DNA from: Syntrophobacterales bacterium
GTDB taxonomy: Bacteria > Desulfobacterota > Syntrophobacteria > BM002
Assembly: GCA_030613915.1 (NCBI GenBank)
Contig: JAUWKY010000146.1
Span: 1-6,345 of the forward strand
Direction of reading: 5' to 3'
Length of the DNA stretch: 6,345 nucleotides
Each line of letters opens with the position of its first letter. The first letter of the stretch is position 1. Positions 5,181-6,345 of this stretch are shown piece by piece. The notes under the pieces were generated by a model, which made no database searches, had not been told where the DNA came from, and saw only the letters and a program-made list of their open reading frames with translations. A program made the translations under genes and the position numbers.

Positions 5181-5221
5181 AGTGCCTAAAGTGAGCTAAA
5201 ATGAGCAAAAATGCCTAAAAT
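5181..5221. repeat. Decamer repeat array, left arm
   Basis: Four 10-base units stand head to tail: AGTGCCTAAA (5181), GTGAGCTAAA (5191), ATGAGCAAAA (5201) and ATGCCTAAAA (5211), with consensus close to RTGMSCTAAA. The array begins 17 bases before the YtkA/FixH-like start codon (minus strand), so it lies in that gene's leader. The same units recur in opposite orientation at 5392-5449. AAATGCCTAAAAT (5209-5221) is matched perfectly by its reverse complement at 5401-5413, and TGAGCTAAA (5192-5200) by 5430-5438. Confidence 0.75.
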
Positions 5222-5238
5222 TATTGGCACTGCCTCAA

Positions 5239-5315
5239 CTAGCCCGCATATTTTATGAATTGGTTTCTCGAGACCGCGAAGGTCATAGTAGGCCATTCTG
5301 AAATATGCGGGCTAG
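5239..5315. repeat. 77-bp element with perfect 15-bp terminal inverted repeats
   Basis: CTAGCCCGCATATTT (5239-5253) is repeated exactly in inverse orientation as AAATATGCGGGCTAG (5301-5315). The 47-base interior is itself foldable: GAATTGG (5257-5263) pairs with CCATTC (5293-5298) with one bulge, and GACC-GCGAA-GGTC (5272-5284) makes a small central hairpin. TCAA lies directly before the left end (5235-5238) and one base after the right end (5317-5320), which could be a 4-bp target duplication. There is no T-tract on either strand and no gene inside. It is best described as a MITE-like element or structured regulatory repeat between divergent genes. The stretch 5316-5391 after it shows nothing I can name. 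Confidence 0.7.
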
Positions 5316-5391
5316 GTCAAAGAATATAGTAAAACTCGTCTCATTTCTCAACCAGTAAGGCAGAACACGTTCAGCCCCCAAATTAACCGCC

Positions 5392-5449
5392 ATTTTAGAC
5401 ATTTTAGGCATTTGCCTCTCCTTAGACACTTTAGCTCATTTCAGTTAGC
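5392..5449. repeat. Decamer repeat array, right arm (inverted)
   Basis: Read on the minus strand, this holds the same ATGAGCTAAA / AATGCCTAAA-like units as the left arm: TGAGCTAAA at 5430-5438, then AGTGTCTAA, a short irregular piece, then AAATGCCTAAAAT at 5401-5413 and ATGTCTAAAAT at 5392-5402. The two arms are about 180 bases apart, in opposite orientation, and frame the 77-bp inverted-repeat element. The whole intergenic region is therefore a nested palindrome. Confidence 0.7.
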
Positions 5450-5455
5450 TCCTGG

Positions 5456-5483
5456 TTGCATAGGCTAAATTCGTACCTATATT
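5456..5483 (+). promoter_or_regulatory. Possible azoR promoter
   Basis: TATATT (5478-5483) matches the -10 consensus at 5 of 6 positions, but the -35 candidate TTGCAT (5456-5461) at 16 bases is poor, which would fit an activator-dependent promoter. Transcription would start near 5490, about 70 bases before the azoR ATG. Confidence 0.3.
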
Positions 5484-5505
5484 TGGAGGAACTATTCGCA
5501 GATTG

Positions 5506-5527
5506 AATTGTTGCATTGCAGACAATT
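5506..5527. promoter_or_regulatory. Candidate operator: dyad in the azoR leader
   Basis: AATTGT (5506-5511) and ACAATT (5522-5527) form a perfect dyad with a 10-base gap that contains two TGCA tetramers. It lies just downstream of the putative start of transcription and 31 bases before the azoR ATG, where a repressor would block transcription. Azoreductase genes in other bacteria are often under MarR- or YodB-type redox-sensing repressors. No regulator gene is visible here, so the function is a guess. Confidence 0.3.
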
Positions 5528-5558
5528 TCACTCACAACTCCAGCACAGGAGGCCTTAG

Positions 5559-6188
5559 ATGGCACATTTGCTCTATATCGAAGCTTCACCACGCAAGAAA
5601 AGATCCGCTTCAATTGAAGCTGCAAGAACCTTTATAAGCGAATATGAACGCACTCACCCAAAAGACGTAGTTGAAACCCTGGATCTCTGGGCAACTCACC
5701 TTCCTGAGTTCGATGGGCATGTTATTGATTCAAAATATGTCATCCTTCATGGTCTGGAGCACACAGAGGAACAGAGGCAGGCCTGGAAAGCCGTAGAGGA
5801 TGTGATCGCCCAGTTTACCAGGGCGGACAAATATCTCTTGTCACTGCCCATGTGGAATTTCGGCATCCCCTACAAATTGAAACATTACCTCGATGTGATC
5901 GTCCAGCCTGGGTACACCTTTAGCTTCAGTCCTGAAGAGGGGTACAAGGGTCTTATGACCGGCAAGCCCATTGCCACCATCTACGCGCGGGGTGGCGCTT
6001 ACGGTTCCGGTACCGGCGCTGAGACCTACGACCTGCAAAAAGCTTATCTGGAGCATATCCTGACATTCCTTGGCTTCAGTGACTTTCAGACCATACTTGT
6101 CGAGCCAACCCTGGTATCTCCTGAAGATAAGGAAAAGATTATGGAAGCAGCCAGAGAGCAGGCCAAGGCTGTTGCGGCGGGATTTTAG
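5559..6188 (+). CDS. azoR: FMN-dependent NADH-azoreductase / quinone reductase
   Basis: This 209-residue cytoplasmic flavodoxin-fold enzyme is predicted to bind FMN and use NAD(P)H for two-electron reduction of quinones and azo compounds; quinone detoxification is the likely physiological role. Landmarks in order: beta strand and phosphate loop LLYIEASPRKKRSAS (4-18); PMWNFGIPYKLKHYLD (97-112), the flavin-ring loop, with Trp99 where E. coli AzoR has Tyr; and ARGGAYGSG (143-151) followed by YLEHILTFLGF (163-173), the second flavin loop and the conserved helix. The length is close to the family norm of about 200. The ATG is set by an ideal AGGAGG (5547-5552) 6 bases upstream. It is divergent from the YtkA/FixH-like operon across a repeat-rich region. 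It is followed by a separate promoter at 6238-6266, so probably monocistronic. No clear terminator is seen after it. Confidence 0.9.
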   Translation: MAHLLYIEASPRKKRSASIEAARTFISEYERTHPKDVVETLDLWATHLPEFDGHVIDSKYVILHGLEHTEEQRQAWKAVEDVIAQFTRADKYLLSLPMWNFGIPYKLKHYLDVIVQPGYTFSFSPEEGYKGLMTGKPIATIYARGGAYGSGTGAETYDLQKAYLEHILTFLGFSDFQTILVEPTLVSPEDKEKIMEAAREQAKAVAAGF

Positions 6189-6237
6189 CAGAAAATGCAC
6201 TAGCACTAATATGACGCTTTGCGCCTTGCTTCCTACC

Positions 6238-6266
6238 TAGACAAACTGGAGGGACTGGAGTATTAT
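6238..6266 (+). promoter_or_regulatory. Strong sigma70-like promoter for the truncated right-edge gene
   Basis: TAGACA (6238-6243, 5 of 6) and TATTAT (6261-6266, 5 of 6) are separated by exactly 17 bases. This and the minus-strand PilZ promoter are the best promoter matches in the window. Transcription from about 6273 would give a leader of about 63 bases before the ATG at 6336. Confidence 0.5.
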
Positions 6267-6335
6267 TCTGGGGTTGCAGACTCTGAGCATCTGTAGAACC
6301 AATGCGAATCTGAAAATGCCAACGAGGAGGACTTG

Positions 6336-6345
6336 ATGTCAGTCA
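6336..6345 (+). CDS. Start of an unidentified gene (runs off the right edge)
   Basis: An ideal AGGAGG (6325-6330) lies 5 bases before ATG at 6336-6338, and a good promoter lies upstream. Only Met-Ser-Val and one further base are visible, so nothing can be said about the product. The call rests on the initiation signals alone. Confidence 0.55.

Noticed and set aside
5239..5315. The 15-bp inverted repeat as a bidirectional terminator between divergent genes.
   Set aside because: Genes on both sides point away from it, so a terminator has no transcript to end, and there is no T-tract.
5841..6206. A 121-residue open frame antisense to azoR.
   Set aside because: It is a shadow of azoR, without initiation signals or a recognisable domain.

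Overview
The window looks like a piece of a bacterial chromosome of moderate GC content. Its Gram-negative lipoproteins, PilZ protein and intergenic repeats made of 7-base and 10-base units suggest a deltaproteobacterium (Desulfobacterota or a relative). That placement is inference: there is no rRNA or other marker gene here.

Left part (1-1120). On the minus strand lie a 3'-truncated lipoprotein gene with a BamE-like N-terminus, a good intrinsic terminator, and a small single-domain PilZ (c-di-GMP receptor type) gene with a near-consensus promoter. A 299-bp divergent region then separates PilZ from an alkaline phosphatase gene on the plus strand.

Middle (1121-4046). The PhoA-type alkaline phosphatase converges on an RraA-like/HMG-CHA aldolase-like gene. 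The 96-bp gap between their stop codons is filled almost wholly by heptamer repeats. Upstream of the RraA-like gene are two adjacent palindromic, MITE-like elements. Next is a TerB-like gene on the minus strand, followed by two more heptamer arrays.

Right part (4047-6345). A translationally coupled minus-strand pair encodes an exported Met/Cys-containing YtkA/FixH-like protein and a TauE/SafE (COG2836-type) membrane protein. This is plausibly a metal, probably copper, handling unit. The 395-bp divergent region beyond it holds two decamer-repeat arrays in opposite orientation around a perfect 15-bp inverted repeat. Then comes a plus-strand FMN-dependent azoreductase gene (azoR). A strong sigma70-like promoter and Shine-Dalgarno site introduce a gene that is cut off after its first codons.

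The protein-coding genes belong to known families and do not form an obvious new system. The most unusual feature is the intergenic DNA: from position 2353 to about 5450, every intergenic gap holds a different family of short tandem or palindromic repeats. The gaps left of phoA and right of azoR show none.
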